Source: Trebonia sp963734665 (GTDB taxonomy: Bacteria; Actinomycetota; Actinomycetes; Streptosporangiales; Streptosporangiaceae). From it: a stretch of DNA of 64,000 nt. The position numbers were made by a program, and so were the translations under genes. The DNA is taken from assembly GCA_963734665.1 (NCBI GenBank), contig CAVTIR010000005.1, forward strand, positions 186,001 through 250,000, given 5' to 3'. Under the pieces are notes generated by a model. The model was not told the origin of the DNA. It worked only from the letters and a program-made list of their open reading frames with translations, and did not search any database. Positions 45,677 through 54,368 of this stretch are shown in pieces. The stretch's first letter is position 1, and every line of letters begins with the position of its first letter.

Positions 45677-45707
45677 ACGCTAAAACCTCAAGTGTGGTTG
45701 AGGTCAA
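45677..45707 (-). promoter_or_regulatory. SoxR-type promoter and operator
   Basis: On the minus strand, -35 TTGACC (45707-45702) and -10 TAGCGT (45682-45677) are 19 bp apart, the over-long spacing of MerR-family promoters. The spacer region holds CCTCAAGTGTGGTTGAGG (45686-45703, plus-strand reading), i.e. CCTCAA-N6-TTGAGG, the SoxR box arms. No soxR gene is in the window. Confidence 0.75.
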
Positions 45708-45902
45708 CAGCGACACCCGTCCAGGATTTGTCATCCAGGAATGCCATGACGGCGGATACAAGCCAGTCGGCGTCATCGAGCCATAGGAAATGGCCAGCAC
45801 CTGTGGTTACCGGGACAAACAGCCACGAGCATGCGGCAGGATCCGTGGCATCCGCGACGCTTGGCGCGATGAGTATCCGGGCCGCGGATCGTCATACGTG
45901 AC

Positions 45903-46658
45903 ATGACGTACGCACCGGTGAACGGCTTGCAGCTCTACTACGAGATCCACGGCAGCGGGAGACCGCTCGTGTTGCTCCACGGTGGCCTGTTGACCATCGA
46001 CCTCAATTTCAAGCCGCTGCTCGAGCCCCTTGCGGCGAGCAGGCAGGTGATCGCGGTGGAGCTTCAGGGCCACGGGCACACTGCCGACACCGACCGCGAG
46101 ATGACGATCGAGGCGCTAGCCGCTGACGTCATCGCGCTGCTCGACCACTTGGGGATCGCCGAGGCCGATCTCTTCGGCTTCAGCCTCGGCGGTCTCGTCG
46201 CTTACGCGGTCGCGCTCGGCGCGCCCACCCGGGTCGGCAAGCTCATCGTCGCCTCAGCGGACGCCCACCGCCCGCCGGGCCGGGAGAGCGCGCCGCTCGA
46301 CGATGACCGTATGCCGACACAGGACGACTTCCAGGCGATGCGCGATGCCTACGCCGCGGTCGCTCCTGACCCCGCGCACTTCGACGAGTTCGCGGCCAAG
46401 GCATCGACAATGGTGCACGAGTTCGCAGGGTGGACCGACGAACTTAGATCGCTGAAGACGCCGACTCTGCTGATCTTCGGCGACCGCGACTTCTCGCCCC
46501 TGCCTGACGTGCTTGAGATGTTCGGACTCCTGCCGAACGCGCAACTAGCCGTGCTCCCTGGGACCACGCACGTCGGCGTGATGCGGCGGCCTGGCGAAGT
46601 CTTCGCGTTGATCACGCCATTCCTCGACGAGCCGAGCAAGGCCTCGTCTATCGGGTAG
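45903..46658 (+). CDS. Alpha/beta hydrolase
   Basis: Protein of 251 residues with the alpha/beta hydrolase fold: PLVLLHGGLLT (oxyanion HG motif), the nucleophile elbow LFGFSLGGLVAYAVA with Ser near residue 96, the acid in LLIFGDRDFSPL and the catalytic His in LPGTTHVGVMRRP. It is a generic esterase or C-C hydrolase whose substrate cannot be read from sequence. The cytosolic fold has no signal peptide. It is divergent from the SoxR-controlled operon but 200 bp away. Confidence 0.87.
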   Translation: MTYAPVNGLQLYYEIHGSGRPLVLLHGGLLTIDLNFKPLLEPLAASRQVIAVELQGHGHTADTDREMTIEALAADVIALLDHLGIAEADLFGFSLGGLVAYAVALGAPTRVGKLIVASADAHRPPGRESAPLDDDRMPTQDDFQAMRDAYAAVAPDPAHFDEFAAKASTMVHEFAGWTDELRSLKTPTLLIFGDRDFSPLPDVLEMFGLLPNAQLAVLPGTTHVGVMRRPGEVFALITPFLDEPSKASSIG

Positions 46659-47029
46659 CGCGGAGTGTCGCGATGGCATCCGCAGCCCATTCAAGGCTCG
46701 CCTGGTGGACCTGCAAGCCGTGGTCTAGTGCTAGGCGTGGGTGCTGAGGTAAGCGTGGCTACGGGGAGGCTTGCTAATCGCCCTGGTCGGTTGGCTGTGG
46801 CGACACCGGACTCGCGCCGCCTAGGGTTCAGCAGCCGGCCTACGCACAAGCCCCGGACCAGCGAGACGTCCGGGTCAGCCGAAGCGGATATGCCGAAGAC
46901 TTGTTGCGTGACGTCGCAGCGTCATCAGGAGGAAACCGAATCCGACGACCCCATCCTGGATGGTGATTCGTCGTTCACGAGCGACGCACAGCTTGCTTTG
47001 TAAGCGTGCGCTTGCTTATCATGTTGCCC
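46659..47029. promoter_or_regulatory. Intergenic region with TetR-type operator
   Basis: No gene is supported in the first 330 bp. Close to the regulator start, GTAAGCGTGCGCTTGC (47000-47015) is a near-perfect palindrome overlapping the probable -10 region, the usual place for a TetR autoregulatory site; a related GCTTGCTTTGTAAGC lies at 46991-47005. Confidence 0.5.
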
Positions 47030-47632
47030 ATGTCCGAAGTCCGGTTGGAAGGCGATACCCGCCGTGCCCAGATCGTCGGAATCGCCCGCCGGTTGTTCGC
47101 TGAGACTGGTTACCGGGTGACTACAACGCGTCAGCTGGCCCGGGAGGCCGGGGTGAGCGACGCGTTGATGTACCGCTACTTCGAGAGCAAGGACGCCGTG
47201 CTCCGCGCGGTCGTGGACCAGGGTCTGGCCGGATTCGCTGCCATGCGGGAGGCCGCAGAGGTGGGGCGGGACCGGCCGCTCGCCGAGCGGCTGACCATCC
47301 TCGGCCGGGCCTTCCTTGCCACGTTGGACGCACAGGCGGACCTGCTGGTGCTATTCGCCTCCGAGCACCAGCTGCTGGCCGACGATGCCCGATTGGTCGG
47401 CTTCATTGACCTGGCCGCGTCCGGGCTCGGAGCAGAGCTTGCGGCGCGCGCTCGGGCCGGCGAGGTGCGAGACGACCTTGACGGCTACCTGTTCGCCCGC
47501 TCGTTCATGGGTTCGCTGGTCTCCTTCGTGATCCTGCAACGCACGCTGGGGATGGATCGCGTGCACCCCGTCGAAGCCGAGAACTACCTAGCCGCGCTTG
47601 TCGATCTCTATGTGCGAGGAGCAGCGCCATGA
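47030..47632 (+). CDS. TetR-family regulator of the adjacent ABC exporter
   Basis: Protein of about 200 residues. The N-terminal TetR domain reads TRRAQIVGIARRLFAETGYR, TTTRQLAREAGVSDALMYRYF; a helical ligand domain follows. ATG 47030 is chosen, with ATG 47021 and GTG 47006 as alternatives. Its stop overlaps the ABC exporter start (ATGA), showing translational coupling, so it very likely represses its own operon through the palindrome at 47000-47015 and releases it when the exporter's substrate binds (inference from architecture). Confidence 0.87.
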   Translation: MSEVRLEGDTRRAQIVGIARRLFAETGYRVTTTRQLAREAGVSDALMYRYFESKDAVLRAVVDQGLAGFAAMREAAEVGRDRPLAERLTILGRAFLATLDAQADLLVLFASEHQLLADDARLVGFIDLAASGLGAELAARARAGEVRDDLDGYLFARSFMGSLVSFVILQRTLGMDRVHPVEAENYLAALVDLYVRGAAP

Positions 47633-49401
47633 GCGCGCCGTTGATCTCGGGCGGCACTGGAGCGGGCGGTCCCCAGCGAACACGCGAGACGGCTCGGCCG
47701 GTGAAGAAGGCGAATGCGACGGTGGGCTACCTGCGCCTGGAGCTTTCCCGGACCTTGCGCGACGGACGCTACGTGCTCCTTGCGGTGATCGCGCCGGTCG
47801 GTTTCTACCTGTTGTTCTCGGCCGTCTTCGGTGGCAGTTCGTCGGGACCGAACACGACCTTCGGGCTGCCGGCGTCGACGGAGATCATGGTGGCCATGGC
47901 GACCTTCGGGGCCATGTGGGCGGCGCTGACGGCTACCGCGCCGCGCCTGGCCCGAGACCGTGAAGGGGGATGGTCTGACTACCTCGGCACGACGCCGTTG
48001 CGGGCCGGCCAGGTCCTGGTCGGCCGGATCGCTGCCGGACTGATCGTCGCCCTCCCTGCCGTGGTGGCTGTCGGGATCGCGGCTGTCGCCGCCCACGGGG
48101 TGGCACTTGCGGCGTGGCAGTGGGCGGCCGACCTCGGCCTGCTGTGGATCGGGACCCTGCCCTTCGTGGCCCTCGGGATCGCCATCGGGTCGCTCGCCGG
48201 CAGCACCGTGGCCTTCGCGCTGAGCACCGGGCTCTGGTTCGCGTTCGCCGCACTCGGCGGGCTGTGGGTTCCCCCCGGGGTCCTTTCGTCAGGGCTTCGC
48301 CACTTCGCCACCGCGCTGCCGTCGTATAACCAGGCCGCGCTCGGCTGGCACGTCACAAGCGGCACTGCCCCCACCGTGACCAACTTCGTGGTGCTGGCCG
48401 CCTGGACCGTCGGGCTCGCCTTTCTTCCCCTCACCATCCGCTCCGGGTCGTGGCGACGTAAGCGCTCCAACCCCCGATCCGCGCCTGTGGGTGGCGGCGG
48501 GGCCGTCGAGCTCGTCGACGTGGTCAAGCACTACGGCACGGTTACCGCGGTCGACGGGCTCCATCTGCAGATCCCAGCGGGAGAGACGGTCGCGCTCCTC
48601 GGGCCGAACGGCTCGGGGAAGACCACGACCATGTCCATTCTCCTCGGGCTGCGCCAACCCGACCGCGGTTACGCCACCCTGTTCGGACTTACCCCCCGTC
48701 ACGCCGCGGCGACGGGCCACGTCGGTGCCATGCTTCAAGACACCGAGCTCATGGCCGGCGTTGGCGTCGGACGGCTGCTCCGTTTCGTGCGCGGGCTGTA
48801 CACCCAACCGTCAGACCTTGCGGCCCTGGTCGATGCCCTTGACCTTGGCGACCTCCTCAACCGTCGAACGGACCGGCTGTCGGGAGGCCAGGCACAGCGG
48901 GTCCGCTTCGCCCTCGCCCTGGCGGGCAACCCGGCCTTGCTCGTGCTCGACGAGCCCACCGCCGCCCTCGACGTCCAGGCCCGGCGCGATCTCTGGAGCA
49001 CCCTAGAAGACCACGTTCGCCGATATCAGATCACGGTGCTGTTCTCCACCCACTACCTCGAAGAGGCTGACCAGCGCGCGGCGCGGATCGTGCTCGTGGG
49101 CGCCGGCCAGGTCACCGCCGACGGATCTCCCGACCAGGTGAAAGCCGCCGCCGGCGCGGGTCGCGTCGTGCGTTTCCGACTCCTTGAGGGCGACCCGGAA
49201 CGATTCACTACCACCGCCGGGGTCACCGCGCTGTCCGTCGAGAGGGACCGGGTGATCCTGCGCACCGCGGACGCGGACGCCACCGTCTGGGCACTCTACC
49301 CCCAGCGCCATGCCATCGCCGACATCACCGTGGCGGAGGCCAGCCTCGAAGAAGCGTTCCTCAGTCTCGCGGCCTCGAGAGTCAGCGAAAACCATGGGTG
49401 A
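47629..49401 (+). CDS. One-chain ABC exporter: ABC-2 permease fused to ATPase
   Basis: Protein of 590 residues. The N-terminal permease (about 1-285) has six hydrophobic segments in the ABC-2/DrrB style; the C-terminal nucleotide-binding domain (about 290-590) has Walker A LLGPNGSGKTTT, signature RLSGGQAQRVRFAL, Walker B LLVLDEPTAALD and the switch His in FSTHYLEEAD. In most actinomycetes these are two genes (DrrA/DrrB type) with the ATPase first; here the permease comes first in one chain. It probably works as a homodimer exporting a drug or lipid. It is co-transcribed with the upstream TetR gene. The substrate is unknown. Confidence 0.88.
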   Translation: MSAPLISGGTGAGGPQRTRETARPVKKANATVGYLRLELSRTLRDGRYVLLAVIAPVGFYLLFSAVFGGSSSGPNTTFGLPASTEIMVAMATFGAMWAALTATAPRLARDREGGWSDYLGTTPLRAGQVLVGRIAAGLIVALPAVVAVGIAAVAAHGVALAAWQWAADLGLLWIGTLPFVALGIAIGSLAGSTVAFALSTGLWFAFAALGGLWVPPGVLSSGLRHFATALPSYNQAALGWHVTSGTAPTVTNFVVLAAWTVGLAFLPLTIRSGSWRRKRSNPRSAPVGGGGAVELVDVVKHYGTVTAVDGLHLQIPAGETVALLGPNGSGKTTTMSILLGLRQPDRGYATLFGLTPRHAAATGHVGAMLQDTELMAGVGVGRLLRFVRGLYTQPSDLAALVDALDLGDLLNRRTDRLSGGQAQRVRFALALAGNPALLVLDEPTAALDVQARRDLWSTLEDHVRRYQITVLFSTHYLEEADQRAARIVLVGAGQVTADGSPDQVKAAAGAGRVVRFRLLEGDPERFTTTAGVTALSVERDRVILRTADADATVWALYPQRHAIADITVAEASLEEAFLSLAASRVSENHG

Positions 49402-49483
49402 GACCTCCCGGGACCGCCTGCATGAAATGACTGTCCACCGGCTGTTCCAGGTCGAAGTCGTAGGCGCGGGGACCCCGGCCCTT

Positions 49484-50548
49484 TCATCCGGATACCCGGG
49501 CAGTGCGCACGACCTCGGCGTGCTCCCGCATCGTCTCCGTCCCGTCCTTGCCTGGTTGCCGCCCGAAGCCGCAGTACATCGCCACGCCGAAGTCGGAGAT
49601 GTACCGGGAGGCCGTGTCCACCCGGCGGCGCAGGCCCGCCACGCCGTCAATAGGCAGGACGATCCCAAGGAACACCCTGGCGTCCAAGGGCTCCAGGTCC
49701 ACCAGTGGGCGGAAGAACGAGCGGTCCTCGCTCCGCAGGTACCGGGGACCCGCCAGGTGCAGCCAGTCGACGGTACGCCCGGAGTTGGCCACCGCGAAGT
49801 TCGCCATCCGGACCAGCAGGTCCATGTCCCGAGCCTCGTACATCGGCCATTCGGGGAACGTCCCGTAGCACAGGTGATAGCCGACCAGCGCTTCGGCGGG
49901 AATCAGCCGGGTCAGCCGCGTCACCGGCCCGGCAAACCGGTCCCACGCGCCCTCCGGCGTCCACGCGAGCACCCGCTCCAGGTCCTGCGTCTCATACGCC
50001 AGGTCCCACTGAATGGCGACGTCAGCGGGCGGAATCACCGAGAAAAGCCGCGCAAGCTCACGACCGACCAGTTCCTCGAACCCGCGGGAAGCGATTGGGT
50101 AGTCATGCGCGAAATCGGCCTTGAACGCGTTCAGCGCGCTAGCCGGGAACGGCAGGCAGACCTGAAAGCGAACCCCGGCAGGGATGACGCCTGATGAACG
50201 CAGCGAACTGAACACGGCATACGACGCGAGAGCGTCGTCGATGCGCGGCCACGAATCCCAGTGCACCTCGGTCACTCCTGGCTTGACGCCGAAGACCGGA
50301 GTCTCGTACGCGTGGCGCGGCAAGCCAGTCGGAGACGAAGTCTCCGCAAGAGTCACCATGCTCTCGTTCGGGCGTACCAGCTTTTCCCTCTCGTAACTGA
50401 CCCAGCCCGCACGCGGACCTGTTTCACCATCCGGCAGTGCGAACACGAGATCCCCGAAGAAACCCGCGGCGGATCGCAGTGCGGCTTCCGGAGAATCGGC
50501 GGGCAGGCTTCCGACAAGCAGCAGTTCACTGTTCACGCGCCGCGCCAT
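49484..50548 (-). CDS. MetE/UROD-like TIM-barrel protein of unknown function
   Basis: Protein of about 354 residues. Features such as ELLLVGSLPADSPEAALR, FALPDGETGPRAGWVSYE, a central VAIQWDLAYE and the late VFLGIVLPIDGVAGL with a terminal CGFGRQPGK resemble the cobalamin-independent methionine-synthase/uroporphyrinogen-decarboxylase barrel, but the MetE zinc ligands are not convincingly complete. No reaction is assigned. ATG 50548 is chosen because AAGGAGG precedes it by 6 nt; a TTG at 50653 would lengthen it into the promoter of the divergent LLM gene. Confidence 0.65.
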   Translation of the reverse strand: MARRVNSELLLVGSLPADSPEAALRSAAGFFGDLVFALPDGETGPRAGWVSYEREKLVRPNESMVTLAETSSPTGLPRHAYETPVFGVKPGVTEVHWDSWPRIDDALASYAVFSSLRSSGVIPAGVRFQVCLPFPASALNAFKADFAHDYPIASRGFEELVGRELARLFSVIPPADVAIQWDLAYETQDLERVLAWTPEGAWDRFAGPVTRLTRLIPAEALVGYHLCYGTFPEWPMYEARDMDLLVRMANFAVANSGRTVDWLHLAGPRYLRSEDRSFFRPLVDLEPLDARVFLGIVLPIDGVAGLRRRVDTASRYISDFGVAMYCGFGRQPGKDGTETMREHAEVVRTARVSG

Positions 50549-50659
50549 CGCGGGCCTCCTTGGCTTGAACCGGGCGGGAGTGGCCTCCAGCAGCCTCTCA
50601 TACCCCTCGATCACCCCGCGATCCGGAATGCCGACCCGGGGTTGATTGTTCAACTACCT

Positions 50660-51682
50660 GTGAAGAAGATAGGATTTCTCTCTTTCGGGCACTGGTCAGA
50701 CGCGCCTGGGTCGCAGGTGCGATCAGCGTCTGACTCGCTGCTGCAGTCGATTGAGCTGGCCGTCGCGGCCGAAGAGATCGGTGCCGATGGCGCCTACTTC
50801 CGCGTCCACCACTTCGCGCAGCAGCTCGGCTCCCCATTCCCGCTGCTCGCGGCCGCGGGTGCGCGCACGAAGCGCATCGAGATCGGCACGGCGGTGATCG
50901 ACATGCGGTACGAGAACCCCCTGTACATGGCCGAGGACGCCGGTGCCGCCGACCTTATCGCCGGAGGAAGGCTCCAGCTCGGCATCAGCCGTGGCTCCCC
51001 CGAGCAGGTGATCGACGGCTGGCGGTACTTCGGCTACCAGCCCGCCGAGGAGCAGACCGACGCGGACATGGCGCGCGACCACGCCGCGGTGTTCCTTGAG
51101 GTGCTGAAGGGCGATGGCTTCGCGCAGCCGAACCCGCGGCCGATGTTCCACAACCCGCCCGGCCTCCTGCGCGTGGAACCGCACTCTCCAGGCCTACGCG
51201 ACCGCATCTGGTGGGGTGCCGCCTCGCAGGCCACGGCCACATGGGCCGCCGCCCAGGGGATGAACCTGCAGAGCTCGACCCTCATCAGCCACGAGTCAGA
51301 AGACCCATTCCACGTCCAGCAGGCCAAGCAGATCCAGGCCTACCGCGACGCCTGGAAGGAAGCCGGCCACGAGCGCGAGCCCCGCGTCTCGGTCAGCCGC
51401 TCCATCTTCGCGCTGACCGACAAGCGGGACTGGATGTACTTCGGCGCCCGCAATCAGGACGAGGACCACATCGGTTTCATCGATGCCGAGACTCAGGCGA
51501 TCTTCGGCCGTACCTACGCTGCCGAGCCGGACAAGCTCATCGAGCAGCTCAAGGGAGACGAGGCCATCGCCGCCGCCGACACCCTCCTGCTCACGGTCCC
51601 GAACCAGCTAGGCGTCGAGTACAACGCCCACGCCATCGAGTCCATCCTGACCCACGTAGCCCCAGCCCTGGGCTGGCGGTAA
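50660..51682 (+). CDS. LLM-class flavin-dependent oxidoreductase
   Basis: Luciferase-like monooxygenase of 340 residues: KKIGFLSFGHW, AVAAEEIGADGAYFRVHHFA, IEIGTAVIDMRYENPLYMAEDAG, ADLIAGGRLQLGISRGSPEQ and WWGAASQATATWAA. These show the FMN/F420 TIM barrel. The substrate is unknown. GTG 50660 begins the conserved sequence; upstream there is a short palindrome GTTGA-N4-TCAAC (50641-50654). It is divergent from the MetE-like gene. It is followed by an A-rich stretch and a copy of the CGAACxCGTTCGGGAT motif. Confidence 0.87.
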   Translation: MKKIGFLSFGHWSDAPGSQVRSASDSLLQSIELAVAAEEIGADGAYFRVHHFAQQLGSPFPLLAAAGARTKRIEIGTAVIDMRYENPLYMAEDAGAADLIAGGRLQLGISRGSPEQVIDGWRYFGYQPAEEQTDADMARDHAAVFLEVLKGDGFAQPNPRPMFHNPPGLLRVEPHSPGLRDRIWWGAASQATATWAAAQGMNLQSSTLISHESEDPFHVQQAKQIQAYRDAWKEAGHEREPRVSVSRSIFALTDKRDWMYFGARNQDEDHIGFIDAETQAIFGRTYAAEPDKLIEQLKGDEAIAAADTLLLTVPNQLGVEYNAHAIESILTHVAPALGWR

Positions 51683-51886
51683 CAGATCAAAAGCTCAAAA
51701 AAACAAGGTCATCCCGAACGGGTTCGGCTTACTGTCGACCCCAAAATTGCCTAAACCGGCGTGGCGCGCGTCTTTACACAACCGGGCGCGCCGCATATCA
51801 CGACATAACGGTCGTGATCATGGTCGCCGGGTGTGCGAAGACAGCTCGGCGGCGACTTTCCGTTAATTTCCGCCTGTCCGGGGACG
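51683..51886. other. 3' region of LLM gene with dispersed motif copy 2
   Basis: Contains CTCAAAAAAACAAGG and then ATCCCGAACGGGTTCGGCTT (51711-51730), an inverted match to the words at 29892 and 52782. The palindromic CCGAAC-GGGTTCGG could form a small hairpin and act as a terminator. No gene is seen. Confidence 0.45.
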
Positions 51887-52633
51887 TTAGTCCAGTTCGC
51901 CGTCGCGCCGGGCGTCGCGCCTTTCCTGGTGGTACTGGTGCCTGGCGTGCATCCGCTCGTGCCTGGTCTCTAGGCGCTCCTGCCTGGCGTCCAGGCGCTG
52001 CCGTCTCGCGTCCCTGGCGGCTTCCGTGGTCGGCGTGCGCTTGACCTCGACGCCGCCCATGATGGCCAGCCCGTTGACGGTAATCACCGGGCCGTCGGGG
52101 CTTCCGTTGCCACTGCCCGTGTGGTCGAAAGCGCCCATGATGCCGATGCCGGTGACCCGGACCGTGGCGTCCTCTGGCACGGTGATCTCGCAGCCGCCCA
52201 AGATCGCCACGACGTGAATGGAGACCTCCCGTTCGGCGAAACGGGCCTCGCGCAGGTCGATTTCGCCGCCGCCCAGGAGCATGAACGCGGTGAATTCCTT
52301 CGGCACGACCCAGTCGCCTCGGCGGGAGAAGCCGCCAAGGATGGCTACTGCGCCGTGCGAGGTCGCCTCGCTGCCGAACCGGGCCGGGTCCGCCGCGACG
52401 GCCGGCGAGGCCGACGGCACGTAGGTAGTCCCCGCGCCGGGCAGGTCGTGGGTGATCGGCTCAAGCTCGGCGTAGGTCTTTGCCGCGTACACGGCGTCGA
52501 GGCGCTCATCCAGTTCGTCCATTGAAAGCCGCCCGTCGCCTGCGGCTTCGCGCAGGACATTGGCGACGCGTTCACGGTCGGCATCCGAGGCGCGCATATT
52601 CCGTGGCTCTGGGACGGCGGGCGAGCTGCTCAT
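51887..52633 (-). CDS. DUF1707 protein with LiaF-like C-terminal domain
   Basis: Protein of about 248 residues. An N-terminal DUF1707 domain reads MRASDADRERVANVLREAAG, DGRLSMDELDERLDAVYAAKT. A beta-rich domain follows with repeated GGxxI/V motifs (VAILGGFSRRGDW, LLGGGEIDLREARF, VVAILGGCEITVPEDA, VNGLAIMGGVEVK) like the LiaF/cell-wall-active-antibiotic response domain, and then a charged Arg/His/Gln-rich coiled tail. Likely an envelope-stress-related cytosolic protein, by family only. ATG 52633 begins the protein; a TTG at 52642 is also in frame. Confidence 0.83.
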   Translation of the reverse strand: MSSSPAVPEPRNMRASDADRERVANVLREAAGDGRLSMDELDERLDAVYAAKTYAELEPITHDLPGAGTTYVPSASPAVAADPARFGSEATSHGAVAILGGFSRRGDWVVPKEFTAFMLLGGGEIDLREARFAEREVSIHVVAILGGCEITVPEDATVRVTGIGIMGAFDHTGSGNGSPDGPVITVNGLAIMGGVEVKRTPTTEAARDARRQRLDARQERLETRHERMHARHQYHQERRDARRDGELD

Positions 52634-52781
52634 ATCAGCCAAGCGTAGGCGTACACACGCGCGTAGGTACAGTCAGCCCACTGGGAGTTACCGGAATTTA
52701 TTGTCGAGACCCGCAGGGAACGCGCCGGGCAGCGACCGCCCGTCGGCTAGGCGAGAATGTGGAATGGGACGGCGGACGAGG

Positions 52782-52801
52782 AAGCCGAACTCGTTCGGGA
52801 T
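52782..52801. repeat. Dispersed CGAACTCGTTCGGGAT motif, copy 3
   Basis: AAGCCGAACTCGTTCGGGAT, about 14 bp beyond the stop of the Gfo/Idh/MocA gene read on the minus strand. The orientation relative to the upstream gene is the same as at 51711, which suggests a 3'-end role such as termination or processing. Confidence 0.5.
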
Positions 52802-52814
52802 CACGCTAATTGCC

Positions 52815-53714
52815 TCAGCGGCGCGGACCCGCGAGCTGCGCTTCCGCCTCAGCCAGCACCTTCGTGATGTCCCGGCCGAATCGGACGTCGCACGGGTGGG
52901 TGACGCGGCCCGCCGCGGCTTCGGCGATGAGCTCGGCGGCGGCCGTGCGCAGCGCCGCGACCGGGTCGACGAGATCGGCGGGCATGAGGGAGCGCCCCGC
53001 CTCGCCCCAGACGAAGACCGTGACCCCGGCGGCGGCCTCGGGGGCGCTCAGGGTCGTGGTCACCGTGGACGTCGCACCGGACTCGTGCCGCAGGACCAGG
53101 TGCACCACGTCCGCCTCGCCTGCGACGGCGGTCACCTCAGTGACCGGGCCGAGGCAGGCCCAGAGCATCCCGACGAGGTGGGGGCCGAGGTCCCAGAGGG
53201 CGCCCTTCTCCCGCCGCCACGGCGTGTTGAACGGGTTGTCCGCGTCCAGGGACGTGCCGAGCCAGATCGCCGCGCCGCCGGCCCAGCCCTCGCCCGCCCA
53301 GCCGCCGCGGGCCTGCTCGTCGGTGAGCCAGGCGCGGATCTCGGTGTTGAACCGCCAGGTGAAGAAGACAACCGAGGCGACCTGGGCTTCCTCAACGGCG
53401 GCGACCAGCTTGTCCGCTTGGGCGGGCCATAGTGCGACCGGCTTTTCAAGCAGCAGGTGCTTGCCCGCCTCCGCGGCACGGATCGCCAGCGGCGCCTGGA
53501 TGTGCGGCGGCACCGAGAACGCGACCGCGTCCACGCCATCGAGGAACGCGCCGAAGTCCTCAAACGCGCAGGCGCCGTGGTCGGCCGCGAGCGCCGCGGC
53601 GGCCGCCGGGGCGCGGCCCCAGACGGCGGTGAGTTCCGCGCCGGGAGTGCTGGCGAGAGCGGGCGCGTGGGTGATCTTCGCCCAGTAGCCGGTACCAACG
53701 AGGCCGAAACGCAT
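52815..53714 (-). CDS. Gfo/Idh/MocA-family oxidoreductase
   Basis: NAD(P)-dependent oxidoreductase of 299 residues: the N-terminal Rossmann motif RFGLVGTGYWAKITHAPAL, VDAVAFSVPPHIQAPLAIRAAEAG, the family EKP motif in HLLLEKPVALWP, and a C-terminal beta domain with ALWDLGPHLVGMLWACLG. The substrate would be a sugar, inositol or related polyol and is not assignable. ATG 53714 lies 7 nt after TACGAT on the minus strand, a leaderless arrangement. It is divergent from maf with only about 60 bp between starts. Confidence 0.88.
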   Translation of the reverse strand: MRFGLVGTGYWAKITHAPALASTPGAELTAVWGRAPAAAAALAADHGACAFEDFGAFLDGVDAVAFSVPPHIQAPLAIRAAEAGKHLLLEKPVALWPAQADKLVAAVEEAQVASVVFFTWRFNTEIRAWLTDEQARGGWAGEGWAGGAAIWLGTSLDADNPFNTPWRREKGALWDLGPHLVGMLWACLGPVTEVTAVAGEADVVHLVLRHESGATSTVTTTLSAPEAAAGVTVFVWGEAGRSLMPADLVDPVAALRTAAAELIAEAAAGRVTHPCDVRFGRDITKVLAEAEAQLAGPRR

Positions 53715-53772
53715 GGCTCCGATCGTACGCCCGGCCGGTTACTTGAGGCCGGTTCGCGTAAGGTTGGTGGCC

Positions 53773-54366
53773 GTGCGTGTCGTTCTCGCTTCAGCGTCCC
53801 CCGCCCGGCTCGCCGTACTGCGCGCGGCCGGGATCGAACCCGAGGTCATCGTCAGCGGCGTCGACGAGGAGGCGTACTCCGCGCCGACTACCGGCGAGCT
53901 GACGCAGGTGCTGGCGTCGGCTAAGGCGTCGGCGGTCGCTTCTTCGCTGGATGACGGCCTGGTGATCGGCTGCGACTCCATGCTCGACCTGGACGGGCGG
54001 GCGTACGGCAAGCCTTCCTCGGCGCAGGAGGCGGAGGCGCGCTGGCATGAAATGTCGGGTAAATCTGGCACGCTCTTCACCGGGCACTGCGTGATCGACG
54101 TGGCCAGCGGGAAGTGCGTGGCGGCGGTGGGCGCGACAACGGTGCATTTCGGCACTCCCACAGATGCCGAAATTTCGGCTTATGTCGCCACGGGTGAGCC
54201 GCGCAACATGGCCGGTGCCTTCACCATCGAAGGCCTCGGCGCCTGGTTCGTCGACTCGATCGAGGGCGACCACAACAACGTGATCGGCATCTCGATCCCG
54301 CTGCTGCGCCGCCTCTTCCTCGACCTGGGCGTCACGATCCCGGAGCTGTGGGCCGGGCGTAGGTAA
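53773..54366 (+). CDS. maf: Maf-like nucleotide pyrophosphatase
   Basis: Protein of about 197 residues that hydrolyses nucleoside triphosphates such as dTTP/UTP or modified nucleotides, preventing their incorporation. Seen: RVVLASASPARLAVLRAAGI (the substrate-binding SxSPxR motif), VIGCDSMLDLDG with the catalytic Asp, KPSSAQEAEARWHEMSG, TGHCVID and the C-terminal GAFTIEGLGAWFVDSIEGD. GTG 53773 lies 8 nt after a TAAGGT -10 box; a GTG at 53767 is also possible. Confidence 0.88.
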   Translation: MRVVLASASPARLAVLRAAGIEPEVIVSGVDEEAYSAPTTGELTQVLASAKASAVASSLDDGLVIGCDSMLDLDGRAYGKPSSAQEAEARWHEMSGKSGTLFTGHCVIDVASGKCVAAVGATTVHFGTPTDAEISAYVATGEPRNMAGAFTIEGLGAWFVDSIEGDHNNVIGISIPLLRRLFLDLGVTIPELWAGRR

Positions 54367-54368
54367 GT

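Noticed and set aside
46665..47003. Open frame of 112 codons between the hydrolase and TetR genes
   Set aside because: No motif, no ribosome site, poor codon pattern, and it runs through the likely operator.
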